Counted from the stretch's first letter, positions 44,971-54,089 are shown. The stretch is 64,000 bases of DNA from Streptomyces cucumeris (GCF_024295805.1 NZ_JANCLX010000003.1:124001-188000), one strand, 5' to 3'. Translations and numbers: made by a program. The notes: generated from the sequence alone by a model not told the origin.

Positions 44971-45276
44971 CGCCAAGTTCCCCCTGTAGACAAGTCGGTA
45001 CGTATCTGTCGGCGCGCCTTTGACACACAGAGGTGCGCAGCCTGCTACTCGCACAGCCTAAGCGAGCACCATCTGAAACAGGAACCGTTTCCAGAATGGC
45101 GCGATTCCCATTTCCTTTCGCAGCTCGGCCATGGGGTGGCCTAGTTAATTAACCCGGGATGTTGGTTTTACCGCGAGATTGCACGGACTTTGTGCGATGA
45201 CAATCATTGTCAGTGTCATCTATTGGCATGTGATTCAGCCACCCCACCACAGTGGTGCGCCTCGGCCATGGCTGGA
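44971..45276. other. Regulator promoter region, unusually AT-rich
   Basis: This stretch of about 300 bases lies between the regulator start and the stop of the methyltransferase gene on the same strand. No gene is seen. It holds the perfect palindromes GTTAATTAAC (45144-45153) and TGACAATCATTGTCA (45198-45212) and a partial inverted repeat at 45072-45095. Its base composition stands out from the coding DNA on both sides. The promoter of the NarL-type regulator must be here. Confidence 0.6.
45198..45212. promoter_or_regulatory. Zur/Fur-family operator-like palindrome
   Basis: TGACAATCATTGTCA is a perfect 7-1-7 palindrome. It matches the form of actinobacterial Zur boxes as I recall them (TGAAAATCATTTTCA type). 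It lies about 230 bp upstream of the regulator start. Metal control would make sense if the cluster product binds metal. Binding is inferred from sequence only. Confidence 0.5.
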
Positions 45277-46827
45277 TCACGCCCATTGGAAGGCACGCAG
45301 CGCCTCGGTGTCGATCCGGCCTTCCGCGGTGAGCGGAAAGGTCTCGAGCAGGACGAAGCGGCCGGGCATCGGGCCGTCGCCCGCGCGCTCGCGCACATGG
45401 GCGCGCAGCTTGGCCGGGCTGAGGTTCTCCACCCGCCCGTACCAGGGCCGGTTGACCGGCCGCCGGGGCGGGGCGGGCTCGTCCGGGAAGCGCACCCCGG
45501 GCGCGGGTGTCCCGGAAGCCTCATGGCGCACCAGGGCGAGGTCGAAGGCGCCGTCCGGCAGCGAACGGGCCCAGCTCAGCCGTACCGCATAGGGCAGGTC
45601 GTCGCCGAGCGCCCACATCTCCTCGGGGTCGACCGCGTGTGCGGCGGCGTCCCGGGCCGTCCGTATCACCTCCGCCGCCTGCGCCGGGCGGTCGGGCCGG
45701 GCCAGCAGTTCGGAGGCGATGTGGTCGGCCAGCACCCGGGCGTTGGGGACGCCGAGCAGACCGAGGCCGGCGGGCCGCTCCGCCTCGAGGTGGCGGCGCA
45801 GTTGCTCCGGGGTCCAGCGGTCCCTCTCCCACGGCTGCCATGCGGGCACGGCCACCTCTCCCCCGGGCACCGCGTCGAGCCGGATCACCGCGTCGTAGCG
45901 GAACCGGTTCATCTCCGTGCGGCGCGTCCCCCGCCGCGGCAGGACGGACACCTGCGCCACCCGGGGCAGCCGGGTCCGCAGGGTGGTGAAGTAGCAGGGG
46001 TCGATGAGGAGTTCGGTGCCGGTGCAGCAGCGCCGCTCGACGAGCGTCTGGACCTTCTCACCCGGCGCCCGCTCCGGGGCCCTGGACAGTTCGAGGCCGG
46101 CGCTGAACGCCCGGTGCACCGCCGCGGAGCGCACGTCCCCGATGAAAAGGAAACCTCCTTCGGCCACCGCGTCCACGGCCTGGCGGACCACCCGGTCCAG
46201 ATACTCCTCGTCCGGGAAGTACTGCGACACAGAGTTCACCACGAAGCCGTCGACGGACCCCGGGGCGACGGCCGAGAAGTCGTCGGCGGGCCCCTGGAAC
46301 AGCTCCACCCCGTCCGGCAGCCGGCCGCCGAAGGAGTCCCGGATCCGCTCCACCGCACGCGCGGAGATATCACTCGCCACATAGCGGTCGGTCCCGCCCG
46401 CCAGCCGGTGCAGCAACAGCCCGGTGCCACAACCGACTTCGAGGATGCGGCGGGCACCCAGACCGCTGATCCTCGTCACCGTCCCGTCCACCCAGGCCTG
46501 CATGTCCTCCGCGGTCAGCTCACCACCGGTGTAGCTGCTCAGCCAGCCCCGGGTGTCGAAGGTCGGGTCCTCCGGGGCCTGTTGGGCGTAGACGTGGTCG
46601 TACACGCCCTGCCATTCGGCCACGTACTGGCGACCGAGCGCCGCGCCGTCGTCCACGACGGCGTCGTTCCGGCGCGGGACCACATAGGCGGTGTGGAGGG
46701 GGGTGCCGTCGGACCCCTCCCCGGTCAGTACGGCCGAGCGGTCGACACCGGGGTGCGCGTCAAGGATCCGTTCCAGCGCCGCCGCACCGTCCACCGCACC
46801 GGATATCACCGAATCGGGAGCAGACAT
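45277..46827 (-). CDS. Stand-alone NRPS-type N-methyltransferase inside an adenylation-domain fragment
   Basis: The 516-residue protein starts at ATG 46827 behind AAAAGGAG. Its core (about 65-400) is an NRPS N-methyltransferase: ILEVGCGTGLLLHRL, ASDISARAVER, VVNSVSQYFPDEEYL and FLFIGDVRS. It is flanked by pieces of an A domain C-terminal subdomain: an A8-like stretch (about 12-55, LDAHPGVDRSAVL, TAYVVPRR) and an A10-like end (FPLTAEGRIDTEALRAF). No A1-A7 and no carrier domain are present, so it cannot activate an amino acid by itself. It looks like the excised half of an interrupted A domain working in trans. The likely target is an amino group on a carrier-bound residue. Confidence 0.8.
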   Translation of the reverse strand: MSAPDSVISGAVDGAAALERILDAHPGVDRSAVLTGEGSDGTPLHTAYVVPRRNDAVVDDGAALGRQYVAEWQGVYDHVYAQQAPEDPTFDTRGWLSSYTGGELTAEDMQAWVDGTVTRISGLGARRILEVGCGTGLLLHRLAGGTDRYVASDISARAVERIRDSFGGRLPDGVELFQGPADDFSAVAPGSVDGFVVNSVSQYFPDEEYLDRVVRQAVDAVAEGGFLFIGDVRSAAVHRAFSAGLELSRAPERAPGEKVQTLVERRCCTGTELLIDPCYFTTLRTRLPRVAQVSVLPRRGTRRTEMNRFRYDAVIRLDAVPGGEVAVPAWQPWERDRWTPEQLRRHLEAERPAGLGLLGVPNARVLADHIASELLARPDRPAQAAEVIRTARDAAAHAVDPEEMWALGDDLPYAVRLSWARSLPDGAFDLALVRHEASGTPAPGVRFPDEPAPPRRPVNRPWYGRVENLSPAKLRAHVRERAGDGPMPGRFVLLETFPLTAEGRIDTEALRAFQWA

Positions 46828-46997
46828 GCACTTCTCCTTTTGATGCGTAGAGATGGCCTCTTGATTGCGCCTCAATACGGCGGCCACACCGGATTCGCGC
46901 ACATGATACCCACCGGGATTACCGCCCGGAAGGTTCCACCGGGACGCTCCCTGCAGTGCACCTCTTGGTGCACAAGTACCCGGACTCTTCCACTCCT

Positions 46998-47058
46998 GGT
47001 TGCACGGAACAATGTCTACCCAGGTTGGAAGACCGGCCCCGGCCAGCGCTGGTAGCGT
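46998..47058 (+). promoter_or_regulatory. Tandem-box promoter of the YqcI/YcgG-like gene
   Basis: GGTTG at 46998-47002 and GGTTGGA at 47023-47029 start exactly 25 bp apart, followed 23 bases later by a -10-like TAGCGT at 47053-47058. The flanks ACTCCTGGTTG and ACCCAGGTTGGA nearly repeat those before the SznF-like gene. A transcript starting near 47065 favours the downstream ATG at 47128. Confidence 0.75.
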
Positions 47059-47127
47059 CCTGGCCGAGCAATGACCGAGAAAAGGAAAGCCACCAGCGGA
47101 ATAGCGACCCCCGGGGTGATAACTGAA

Positions 47128-47922
47128 ATGTCAGATGCCGTCATCGGTACCACACCCGAATGGGGCTCCGAATACCTTCGGAACTTGCGGGAGACCCTTC
47201 TTTCGGATACCTCCCCGTTCCCCTGCACATTCGCGGTGTCCGGGGTGAAGCGAAACAGTCTGCGTTTCGGCTTCGTTGAGTCGCTGGACGACGAGAAGAC
47301 CTGGACCGCCCTCGACGACATGCTCATCAGGTATCTCGAGCAGTACCGTGAACTCGGGCGCGAGACCTCCCTGGTGGTCTTCTTCGGACAGGACGACGGG
47401 ACCCGCACCATGGCCGAGTACCGCGAGCGGTTCTGGGCGGTGCTGCAGTATCTGCACGACACGGACACCGAGCCGTGGCCGGCGGACGTCCCCCGGGACA
47501 CCGACGACCCCTGGTGGGAGTTCAGCTTCGGCGGCACACCGGTCTTCGTGGTCTGCAACACCCCGGCGCACCGGCTGCGGCGCAGCCGTCACAGCCCCGG
47601 CTTCTTCATCACCTTCCAGCCCCGGTGGGTCTTCGAGGAGCTGGGTGCCGACACCCCCGCGGGGGCGGCCTCGCGGCGGATCATACGCAAGCGGCTGAGC
47701 CGGTACGACGCCGTCGAAGCCTCCCCCGAGCTGGGTTCCTACGGGGACCCCCACAATCGTGAGTGGCGGCAGTACTTCCTCCCCGACGCCCAGGACGAGC
47801 CGGGTGCCGGGGAGGTGCGCTGCCCCTTCCGGCACCGCGGGACCGCGGGCACGGCCGGAGCTCAGCCGACCGGGGACGACAGCACCATCCGCTTGACCCC
47901 GAAGATGGTCGGCGAGTCGTAG
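47128..47922 (+). CDS. YqcI/YcgG-family protein, candidate arginine N-hydroxylase
   Basis: The protein (264 residues from ATG 47128) matches the YqcI/YcgG family throughout: FPCTFAVSG, LRFGFVESLDDEK, RERFWAVLQYLHD, CNTPAHRLRRSR, FITFQPRWVFEEL, NREWRQYFLP and a CPF end motif. Family members characterised in argolaphos (AglA) and, as I recall, gramibactin (GrbE) synthesis N-hydroxylate arginine. Here it stands opposite the methyltransferase gene and two genes from a SznF-like gene, so supplying N-hydroxy-arginine is the natural reading. ATG 47071 is an in-frame alternative but would leave almost no leader. The 3' end overlaps the convergent P450 gene by 61 bp. The last 35 residues are extra to the family. 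Confidence 0.85.
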   Translation: MSDAVIGTTPEWGSEYLRNLRETLLSDTSPFPCTFAVSGVKRNSLRFGFVESLDDEKTWTALDDMLIRYLEQYRELGRETSLVVFFGQDDGTRTMAEYRERFWAVLQYLHDTDTEPWPADVPRDTDDPWWEFSFGGTPVFVVCNTPAHRLRRSRHSPGFFITFQPRWVFEELGADTPAGAASRRIIRKRLSRYDAVEASPELGSYGDPHNREWRQYFLPDAQDEPGAGEVRCPFRHRGTAGTAGAQPTGDDSTIRLTPKMVGES

Positions 47923-49097
47923 TAGACCGGGGCCTCGGCGAACCGCAGCCGTCCGCACCGCTCCAGCAGCATCGACAGCGCGATCCTCGCCTCCATCCGG
48001 CCCAGCGGGGCACCGATGCAGAAGTGGATGCCGTGCCCGAAGGACAGATGGGGGTTGGGGCTGCGGGTGATGTCGAACGTCTCCGGATCGGTGAACTGGC
48101 GCTCGTCGTGGTTGGCCGACAGCACCCAGCTCGCCACCATCACGTCCGCCGGGATGTCCACCCCGCCGAGCGTGGTGTCCCGGTTGGTCAGCCGGTACGC
48201 CAGCGGTGCGGGCGGGCTGTACCGCAGCACCTCCTCCAGGGCTCCGGGCACGGCGGCGGGATCCGCGCGCAGCGCCGCCAGGGCCCCGGGGTTGGCGTCC
48301 AGGCACACCAGGCTGTTGCCGAGCAGCAGGGTGGTGCTGATGTGCCCGGCGAGCAGCATCATCAGGGTGATGGTGAACACTTCGTTCTCGCTGAGCCGTT
48401 CACCCTCGACCTCGGCCGCCACCAGCCGGCTGAGCACATCGTCCGAGGGGTTGCGCCGCCGGTGGGCGGCGTGGTCCAGGATGTAGGACTCCATCTCCAG
48501 CAGCAGCGCGGCCATGGTCTCCGGCACCTGGAGCCGGGAGGCGTCGACCGCCCCCGCGTCGTGGTTGGCGGAGACCAGGGCGTCCGCCCAGCCCCGGAAC
48601 ATGGCGTGGTCGGCGGCCGGGACACCGAGCAGTTCGGCGATGACGAAGACGGGCAGCGGGTTGAAGAACCCGGACACCATCTCGACCTCGTCACGGCCCT
48701 CCATGGCCTCCAGCAGGCCCGCCGTGAGCTCGGTGATCTTCTTCTCGAGTCCGAGCACCGCCCGCGGGGTGAGGGCCTGACCGACCAGCTTGCGCAGCTT
48801 GTGGTGGCGCGGCGGGTCGGTGACGCTCAGATGCCCCTTCAGCAGATTCGGCACCGGCCGTTCACCGGGAGCGGTCTCCGCGGGACCCGGCGCCGGAATC
48901 AGCCTGCTGAAATCGGAGGAGAAGGTCTCGGCGTCCTTCAGCATCCGCTGGGTCTCGGCGAATCCGAAGACCTGGCAGGAGCGACTTGTCTCATCCCACA
49001 GCACGGGGTTGTCCCGTCGGTTTCCGGCCAGCCATTTCCGTAATGCCCGGCCGCCGTCCGCTGTGTTCGACGGAGGCCCGGTCACGGTCTCGGTCAT
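47862..49097 (-). CDS. Cytochrome P450
   Basis: The 411-residue protein starts at ATG 49097 behind AAAGGAGCGGGAG. The heme loop FGHGIHFCIGAPLG holds Cys 360, the ExxR motif is EEVLR (289-292), and HLSVTDPPRHHKLRK is the C-helix signature. The I-helix oxygen-activation motif reads AGHIST (250-255) where most P450s have AGxETT or AGxDTT, so the acid is Ile and the conserved Thr is Ser. Such changes occur in P450s that use carrier-bound or unusual substrates. It probably oxidises the peptide or a carrier-bound residue; N-hydroxylation or C-hydroxylation cannot be told apart. Its 3' end overlaps the YqcI-like gene. Confidence 0.92.
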   Translation of the reverse strand: MTETVTGPPSNTADGGRALRKWLAGNRRDNPVLWDETSRSCQVFGFAETQRMLKDAETFSSDFSRLIPAPGPAETAPGERPVPNLLKGHLSVTDPPRHHKLRKLVGQALTPRAVLGLEKKITELTAGLLEAMEGRDEVEMVSGFFNPLPVFVIAELLGVPAADHAMFRGWADALVSANHDAGAVDASRLQVPETMAALLLEMESYILDHAAHRRRNPSDDVLSRLVAAEVEGERLSENEVFTITLMMLLAGHISTTLLLGNSLVCLDANPGALAALRADPAAVPGALEEVLRYSPPAPLAYRLTNRDTTLGGVDIPADVMVASWVLSANHDERQFTDPETFDITRSPNPHLSFGHGIHFCIGAPLGRMEARIALSMLLERCGRLRFAEAPVYYDSPTIFGVKRMVLSSPVG

Positions 49098-49196
49098 TAC
49101 TCCCGCTCCTTTGCGATCGCCGCCGGGGTGTCCGGCCGACGCAGCAACCATAACCATCCGGTGACTGCTTGCCCAGGCCACGGAGGCTCAACTCCC

Positions 49197-49257
49197 GGTT
49201 GTGATCGGGGTTTCCAACCCAGGTTGGACGACGCATTCACGGCCGACTTGCTAGCTT
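49197..49257 (+). promoter_or_regulatory. Tandem-box promoter of the SznF-like operon
   Basis: GGTTG at 49197-49201 is followed 25 bp later by the perfect palindrome TCCAACC-CA-GGTTGGA (49213-49228) and then by a -10-like TAGCTT at 49252-49257. It is the clearest copy of the cluster box. The region between P450 and the SznF-like gene (49098-49333) holds no gene. The P450 promoter must also be here on the minus strand, but no matching box pair was found for it. Confidence 0.78.
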
Positions 49258-49333
49258 CTCAACCGCTCGAGTTCGGACGCGGAGTTTCGGACATGAAGAG
49301 CAGCCGCCGGTGCCGAAGAAAGGGAAATTACCC

Positions 49334-50740
49334 ATGTCCCCTGTCTCGCGTATCAGGAGCACACCGGACGACCCCAACGGAATAGTCCGGCGATACGCAG
49401 CGAACTCGCCCTTCCGCAGTGCCACGGCGGAAGAGCTGGTCAACGAGGACAACCCGTTCCGGCGTCCCGTGCGTCCGCACGACCTCGGATTCCTGGATTA
49501 CGGGACGCCGCTTCCGGCCGACCGGGCGCTCCGGCTCAGTTCGCTGCTCGGCCATCGGATGCTGCGCACCGTGCACGATGCCGATCTGCTGTTCCTCCCG
49601 GCCGGTGGCGACGGGCATCCGAGCCAGGACGACGCCGCGGCGTTCCGTTCCGCGGAGAACCGGATCCTGGGGCGCCAGGCGGCCGGGGTCCTGGAACACC
49701 ACCTCTTCCACTGGCTGGCGGAGGCGCATGCGCCGCTCGCCGGCGGCGACGTGGCCGCGCTCACCGCACATGTCCAGGGCGTCCTGGAGGAGCGGCGGGC
49801 CCGTCCCGGCCGTGCGCTGGAGGTGGCCCGTGGCTGCCGCCACCGCAAGCAGGCGGCGACGTTCACCCTCGTCCAGCTCACGGCGGCGCGGCCGGCGGTG
49901 CTCAGTGCCGTGGGCCGGACACAGCTGGGCGACTACGACACCGCCCACCCCGCGCTGCGCGGCCTCCTGCTGACGGACTTCCAGGGCCGGGCCGACCGGT
50001 CCACGCACTACCGGCGGCACCTGGCGGACGCGGGGCTCTCCGCCGAGCCCTACGCCTACTGGCAGTTCCTGCTGTCGTCATCGCTGGCGGGCGCCAACCA
50101 TCTGCACACGGTGGCCCATGACCATGACCGCCTGGCGGAGTTCCTGGGCGCCTGGGTCCACCACCGGCTCGACGAGTCGGTCACGGCGGAGGGCTACGCC
50201 GAGGTGTTCCGCACCGCGTACGGCACCGAGGACGCGTCCTACTTCACCGGGACGCCGGAGCTGACCGCCGAGGGCGCGGCCACGCTGACCGAGGCCCTGG
50301 TGGCCCCGCTGCACGAGCGCTTCGGCGCGGAGGCCGTGGCCTCCTTCCACCGCGGGTTCGAGGACGCGCGGCGGCTGGCCGCGGTGGCCGATGAGGACCT
50401 GGCCGTCCAGCTCGACTGGGCCGACCGGCTCGACGAGTACAAGGTCAAGGCCGAGAAGCTGGACGCCCTGATCAGCTCCAGCGGTATCGAGGTCGACCTG
50501 GAGACGTTCGTGGAGTCCCACGAGGAGACCTCCACCACCCATGTCCACGACGACCACCGGCTGGTGGTGGTGGAGATCGGCCAGATGCACTTCTGGAACA
50601 ACGTGGGCGAGATGATCCCGATGAACGAGGGCGACAAACTCCTCATCCCCGCCGAGCGGCTGCACGGTTCGATGGTGCGCTCCGGCACCTGCACCTATCA
50701 CCAGCCGGTGATCACCGAGGAGTTGCTCAGCCAGGTCTGA
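49334..50740 (+). CDS. SznF-like protein: heme-oxygenase-like domain fused to cupin
   Basis: The 468-residue protein matches SznF, the N-nitrosourea synthase of streptozotocin (about 471 residues), in length and order: [13 protein letters not shown] near the start, a helical heme-oxygenase-like domain (about 110-345, [11 protein letters not shown]) and a C-terminal cupin (about 380-468). The cupin iron ligands align as H403, H405 and H444, with the same 41-residue span as in SznF. The oxygenase diiron ligands I recall for SznF (E189, E215, H225, E281, H311, D315, H318) align here with V189, D215, R222, R278, T307, T311 and G314, so that site looks lost. It probably performs the cupin-type N-N bond-forming rearrangement only. 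ATG 49334 has AAAGGGA upstream. It leads the plus-strand operon. Confidence 0.85.
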   Translation: MSPVSRIRSTPDDPNGIVRRYAANSPFRSATAEELVNEDNPFRRPVRPHDLGFLDYGTPLPADRALRLSSLLGHRMLRTVHDADLLFLPAGGDGHPSQDDAAAFRSAENRILGRQAAGVLEHHLFHWLAEAHAPLAGGDVAALTAHVQGVLEERRARPGRALEVARGCRHRKQAATFTLVQLTAARPAVLSAVGRTQLGDYDTAHPALRGLLLTDFQGRADRSTHYRRHLADAGLSAEPYAYWQFLLSSSLAGANHLHTVAHDHDRLAEFLGAWVHHRLDESVTAEGYAEVFRTAYGTEDASYFTGTPELTAEGAATLTEALVAPLHERFGAEAVASFHRGFEDARRLAAVADEDLAVQLDWADRLDEYKVKAEKLDALISSSGIEVDLETFVESHEETSTTHVHDDHRLVVVEIGQMHFWNNVGEMIPMNEGDKLLIPAERLHGSMVRSGTCTYHQPVITEELLSQV

Positions 50741-50769
50741 CCCGCCCGCCACTTCGCGAAGGACCTCCG

Positions 50770-51000
50770 GTGAGAAACGAGCAAGGCGACGGCCCGTACC
50801 GCGTGGTCGTCAACCACGACGACCAGTACTCCCTGTGGCCGGCCGACCGCGAGAACGCCCCCGGCTGGCACGACGAGGGCACGACCGGCGACCGGGCCAC
50901 CTGTCTGCGCCGCATCGAGGACATCTGGACGGACATGCGCCCGGCCTCGCTGCGCGAGCGGATGGACGGACCGGCGCGGGAGGAGGCGGGCGGCCGATGA
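50770..51000 (+). CDS. MbtH-like protein
   Basis: The 76-residue protein has the MbtH marks: [43 protein letters not shown] cut to key parts [14 protein letters not shown] and ASLRE. MbtH proteins bind adenylation domains and are needed for their folding or activity. It starts at GTG 50770 with GAAGGA upstream and its stop overlaps the PKS start as ATGA. It probably serves the A domains on both arms. Confidence 0.95.
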   Translation: MRNEQGDGPYRVVVNHDDQYSLWPADRENAPGWHDEGTTGDRATCLRRIEDIWTDMRPASLRERMDGPAREEAGGR

Positions 51001-54000
51001 CCGGGACCGAGACACCGGCGGCCGAGGGGAACCGGATCGCGGTCGTCGGCTTCTCCGGCCGCTTTCCGGGGGCCTCCTCGGCCGGGGAGTTCTGGCGTCT
51101 GCTGCGCTCCGGCCGGGAGGCCCACACCGAGCTCACCCCGGAGCGGCTCCGGGCCGCGGGGGTGCCGGAGGATCTGCTGGACGATCCTCATCTGGTGCGG
51201 ACCCGGCCGCTCCTGGAGGGCGTGGAGCTGTTCGACGCCGCGTTCTTCGGCTACACGCCCCGTGAGGCGGAGCTGATGGACCCCCAGCAGCGGCTGTTCC
51301 TGGAGTGTTCCTGGGAGGCGCTGGAGTCCGCGGGCTACGACTCCGCGCGGTTCGAGGGCTTCGTCGGCGTCTTCGGCGGCGGTGGCCCCACCTCGTACTG
51401 GCAGCGCCACCTCTCGGCCGACCCGGACTATCTGCGGGAAGTGGGCGAGTTCCAGGCGCTGCTGGGCAACGAGAAGGACTTCCTGGCCCCCCGTGTCTCG
51501 TACAAGCTGGATCTGCGGGGGCCCAGCGTCACCGTGCAGAGCGGCTGTTCCTCCTCGCTGGTGGCGGTGCACCTGGCGGTGCAGAGCCTGCTCAGCGGTG
51601 AGTCCGACCTCGCCCTGGCCGGTGGCGCCACCGTGTACTTCCCGCAGGACGCGGGCTATGTGCACCACGAGGGGGGCGTCAACTCGCCCGACGGACACTG
51701 CCGGGCGTTCGCCTCCGACGCGAGCGGTACGGTGCCGGGCGACGGTGTCGGTGTGGTGGTCCTCAAGCGGCTGGAGGACGCCCTCGCCGACGGCGACCCG
51801 GTGCACGGGGTGCTGCTGGGCACCGCGGTCAACAACGACGGTGCGCACAAGGCCGGTTTCACCGCGCCGAGCGTACGCGGCCAGGCCGCGGTGATCGCCG
51901 AGGCGCTGGCCGTCGCGGGTGCCCAGGCGGAGTCGATCTCCTACGTCGAGGCGCACGGCACCGGAACGCCGCTGGGCGACGAGATCGAGATCGTGGCGCT
52001 GACCGAGGCGTTCGCCACCGAGAAGCGCGGCTACTGCACCATCGGCTCGCTCAAGCCGAACATCGGGCACACCGACACCGCGGCCGGTGTACTGGGCATG
52101 ATCAAGGTCCTGCTGTCACTCCGCCACCAGGAGATCCCCCCGGCCGTCAATGTGGCCGTACCGCATCCGGACATCGACTTCCCCAACACCCCCTTCCGCA
52201 TCAGCGGTGAGCCGACGCCGTGGCCGCGGACCACCGCACCGCGCCGGGCGGGCGTCAGCTCGTTCAGCGTCGGCGGCACCAACGCGCATATCGTCCTCGA
52301 GGAGCCGCCGCTGCCCGCGCCCGCCGTCCCTTCCGACGGCGCCGAGCTGCTGGTGCTGTCCGCGCGGACGGACACGGCACTGCAACGGGCCGGTACCGCG
52401 CTGGCCGACGCGCTGCGCGGCGATGACGCACCGCACCTGGCGGACGCCGCCCACACACTGCGCGTCGGCCGGCGGCCCTTCGCCCACCGGATGGCCCTGG
52501 TCTGCCGGGACCGCGCGCAGGCGGTGGCGGCCCTGGACGGCACCGGTGTCACCCCGGTGTCCGTGGGCCACGCGGACACGACCGGTCCCGCCCCCGACGT
52601 GGCGTTCCTCCTCCCCGGCCAGGGCAGTCAGTACACCGGGATGGGACAGGGCCTCTACACCGCGCACCCCGCCTACCGGGCGGTCGTCGACACCTGCGCC
52701 GAAGCCCTCCTCCCCGCCCTGGGCGAGGATCTGCGCGAGGTGCTCTTCCCCGATCCGGCCGACGCCGCGCGCGCCACCGGGCGGCTGACCACGACACGGC
52801 TGGCCCAGCCCGCCCTGTTCGTCACCCAGTACGCGCTGGCCCGGCTGCTGGACGGCTGGGGCGTACGTCCGGCGGCCCTTCTCGGGCACAGCGTCGGCGA
52901 GTTCACGGCGGCCTGTCTGTCCGGTGTGCTGGAACTCCCCGACGCCCTGCGTCTGGTCGCGCTCAGGGGCGAGCTGGCGCAGCGCTGCGCGCCCGGGGCG
53001 ATGGTCTCCGTGCCGCTGTCGCGCACCCGGGTGGAGAAGCTGCTCCAGGACACCCCCGAGCTGTCGGTCGCGGCGGTCAACGCCGCGGAGCGCACGGTGG
53101 TGTCCGGACCGGAGGAGGCCGTCGGGGAGCTGATCCACCGGCTCGACGCGGAGGGGATCCGCACCACCCGGCTGCACACCTCGCACGCCTTCCACTCCGC
53201 CATGATGGATCCGGCCGTCGAGGAGTTCACCGCGGCCGTGGCGGGGGTCCCGCTGCATGAGCCCACGGTCCCCTATCTGTCGAACGTGACGGGCACCTGG
53301 ATCACTCCGGAGCAGTGTGCCGACCCTTCGTACTGGGGACGTCAGCTCCGGGAACCGGTGCTGTTCGGGGACGCGTTGCGCACCCTGCGCCAGGTGTCCG
53401 GCCGATTGCTGCTGGAGGTGGGACCGGGCAACGCCCTGCGGTCGCTGGCCGCGCAGGACGCCGACCGTACCGTTCCCCCGGTGATCGCCACCCTCGGTCC
53501 GCACCAGGAGACCCGGGACGCGGTGCCCGTGCTGGAGGCCGTGGCACATCTGTGGACCCGCGGGGTGGACGTGGACCTGGCCGCGCTCGGCGGAGAGGAG
53601 CCCCGCCGCCGGGTGCCGCTGCCGACGTACCCCTTCGACCGGCAGCGGTTCTTCGTCGACCTCCCGGCGACGGCGTCCGTACCCGCCCGGAAGACGGTAC
53701 GGCAGGTGGCCGACGCCCCGGAGGCACCGGAGCCGGAGCCGGTGGCGGACGGTCCGCGCCTGGCGCGCTACGGCCGGCCCGAGCTGCCGACCGCCTACAC
53801 CGCGCCGCGCACTCCCCTGGAGGAGACGCTCGCCGGTGTGTGGCAGGAGGTGATGGGGGTCCATCCGGTCGGCGCCCATGACAACTTCTTCGACCTGGGC
53901 GGGCATTCGCTGCTCGCGGCCCAGGTCGTCGCCCGGCTGCAGAGCGTGCTGCCGGTCACCCTGACGGTGACCGACCTGCTCTCGGAGACCCAGACCGTCG

Positions 54001-54089
54001 CCGGGATGGCCCAGGCGGTCGAGCGGCGGCTGCACGAGAAGCTCGCCGGAATGTCGGACGAGGACGCCGCCCGGCTCCTCGCCGAGTAA
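50997..54089 (+). CDS. Type I PKS module: KS-AT-T
   Basis: The 1,030-residue protein has a ketosynthase (about 12-430, [11 protein letters not shown] with Cys 184, EAHGTGT, NIGHTD), an acyltransferase (about 525-830, [22 protein letters not shown]) and a carrier domain (about 930-1010, [10 protein letters not shown]). HAFHS indicates malonyl-CoA. There are no reducing domains, so it adds two carbons and leaves a beta-keto group. It is coupled to mbtH by ATGA and followed after 91 bp by the C-T-R NRPS. The KS active site reads GCSSS where TACSS(T)S is usual; the Cys is kept. Confidence 0.92.
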   Translation: MTGTETPAAEGNRIAVVGFSGRFPGASSAGEFWRLLRSGREAHTELTPERLRAAGVPEDLLDDPHLVRTRPLLEGVELFDAAFFGYTPREAELMDPQQRLFLECSWEALESAGYDSARFEGFVGVFGGGGPTSYWQRHLSADPDYLREVGEFQALLGNEKDFLAPRVSYKLDLRGPSVTVQSGCSSSLVAVHLAVQSLLSGESDLALAGGATVYFPQDAGYVHHEGGVNSPDGHCRAFASDASGTVPGDGVGVVVLKRLEDALADGDPVHGVLLGTAVNNDGAHKAGFTAPSVRGQAAVIAEALAVAGAQAESISYVEAHGTGTPLGDEIEIVALTEAFATEKRGYCTIGSLKPNIGHTDTAAGVLGMIKVLLSLRHQEIPPAVNVAVPHPDIDFPNTPFRISGEPTPWPRTTAPRRAGVSSFSVGGTNAHIVLEEPPLPAPAVPSDGAELLVLSARTDTALQRAGTALADALRGDDAPHLADAAHTLRVGRRPFAHRMALVCRDRAQAVAALDGTGVTPVSVGHADTTGPAPDVAFLLPGQGSQYTGMGQGLYTAHPAYRAVVDTCAEALLPALGEDLREVLFPDPADAARATGRLTTTRLAQPALFVTQYALARLLDGWGVRPAALLGHSVGEFTAACLSGVLELPDALRLVALRGELAQRCAPGAMVSVPLSRTRVEKLLQDTPELSVAAVNAAERTVVSGPEEAVGELIHRLDAEGIRTTRLHTSHAFHSAMMDPAVEEFTAAVAGVPLHEPTVPYLSNVTGTWITPEQCADPSYWGRQLREPVLFGDALRTLRQVSGRLLLEVGPGNALRSLAAQDADRTVPPVIATLGPHQETRDAVPVLEAVAHLWTRGVDVDLAALGGEEPRRRVPLPTYPFDRQRFFVDLPATASVPARKTVRQVADAPEAPEPEPVADGPRLARYGRPELPTAYTAPRTPLEETLAGVWQEVMGVHPVGAHDNFFDLGGHSLLAAQVVARLQSVLPVTLTVTDLLSETQTVAGMAQAVERRLHEKLAGMSDEDAARLLAE

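Noticed and set aside
45144..45153. GTTAATTAAC palindrome as an iron-regulator (IdeR/DmdR) box
   Set aside because: It lacks the 19-bp TTAGGTTAGGC-type pattern; it is only a short AT palindrome.
46828..46945. A tandem-box promoter for the methyltransferase gene on the minus strand
   Set aside because: GGTGGA and GGTGGG half-boxes occur 26 bp apart, but the core GGTTG and a -10 at the shared distance are missing.
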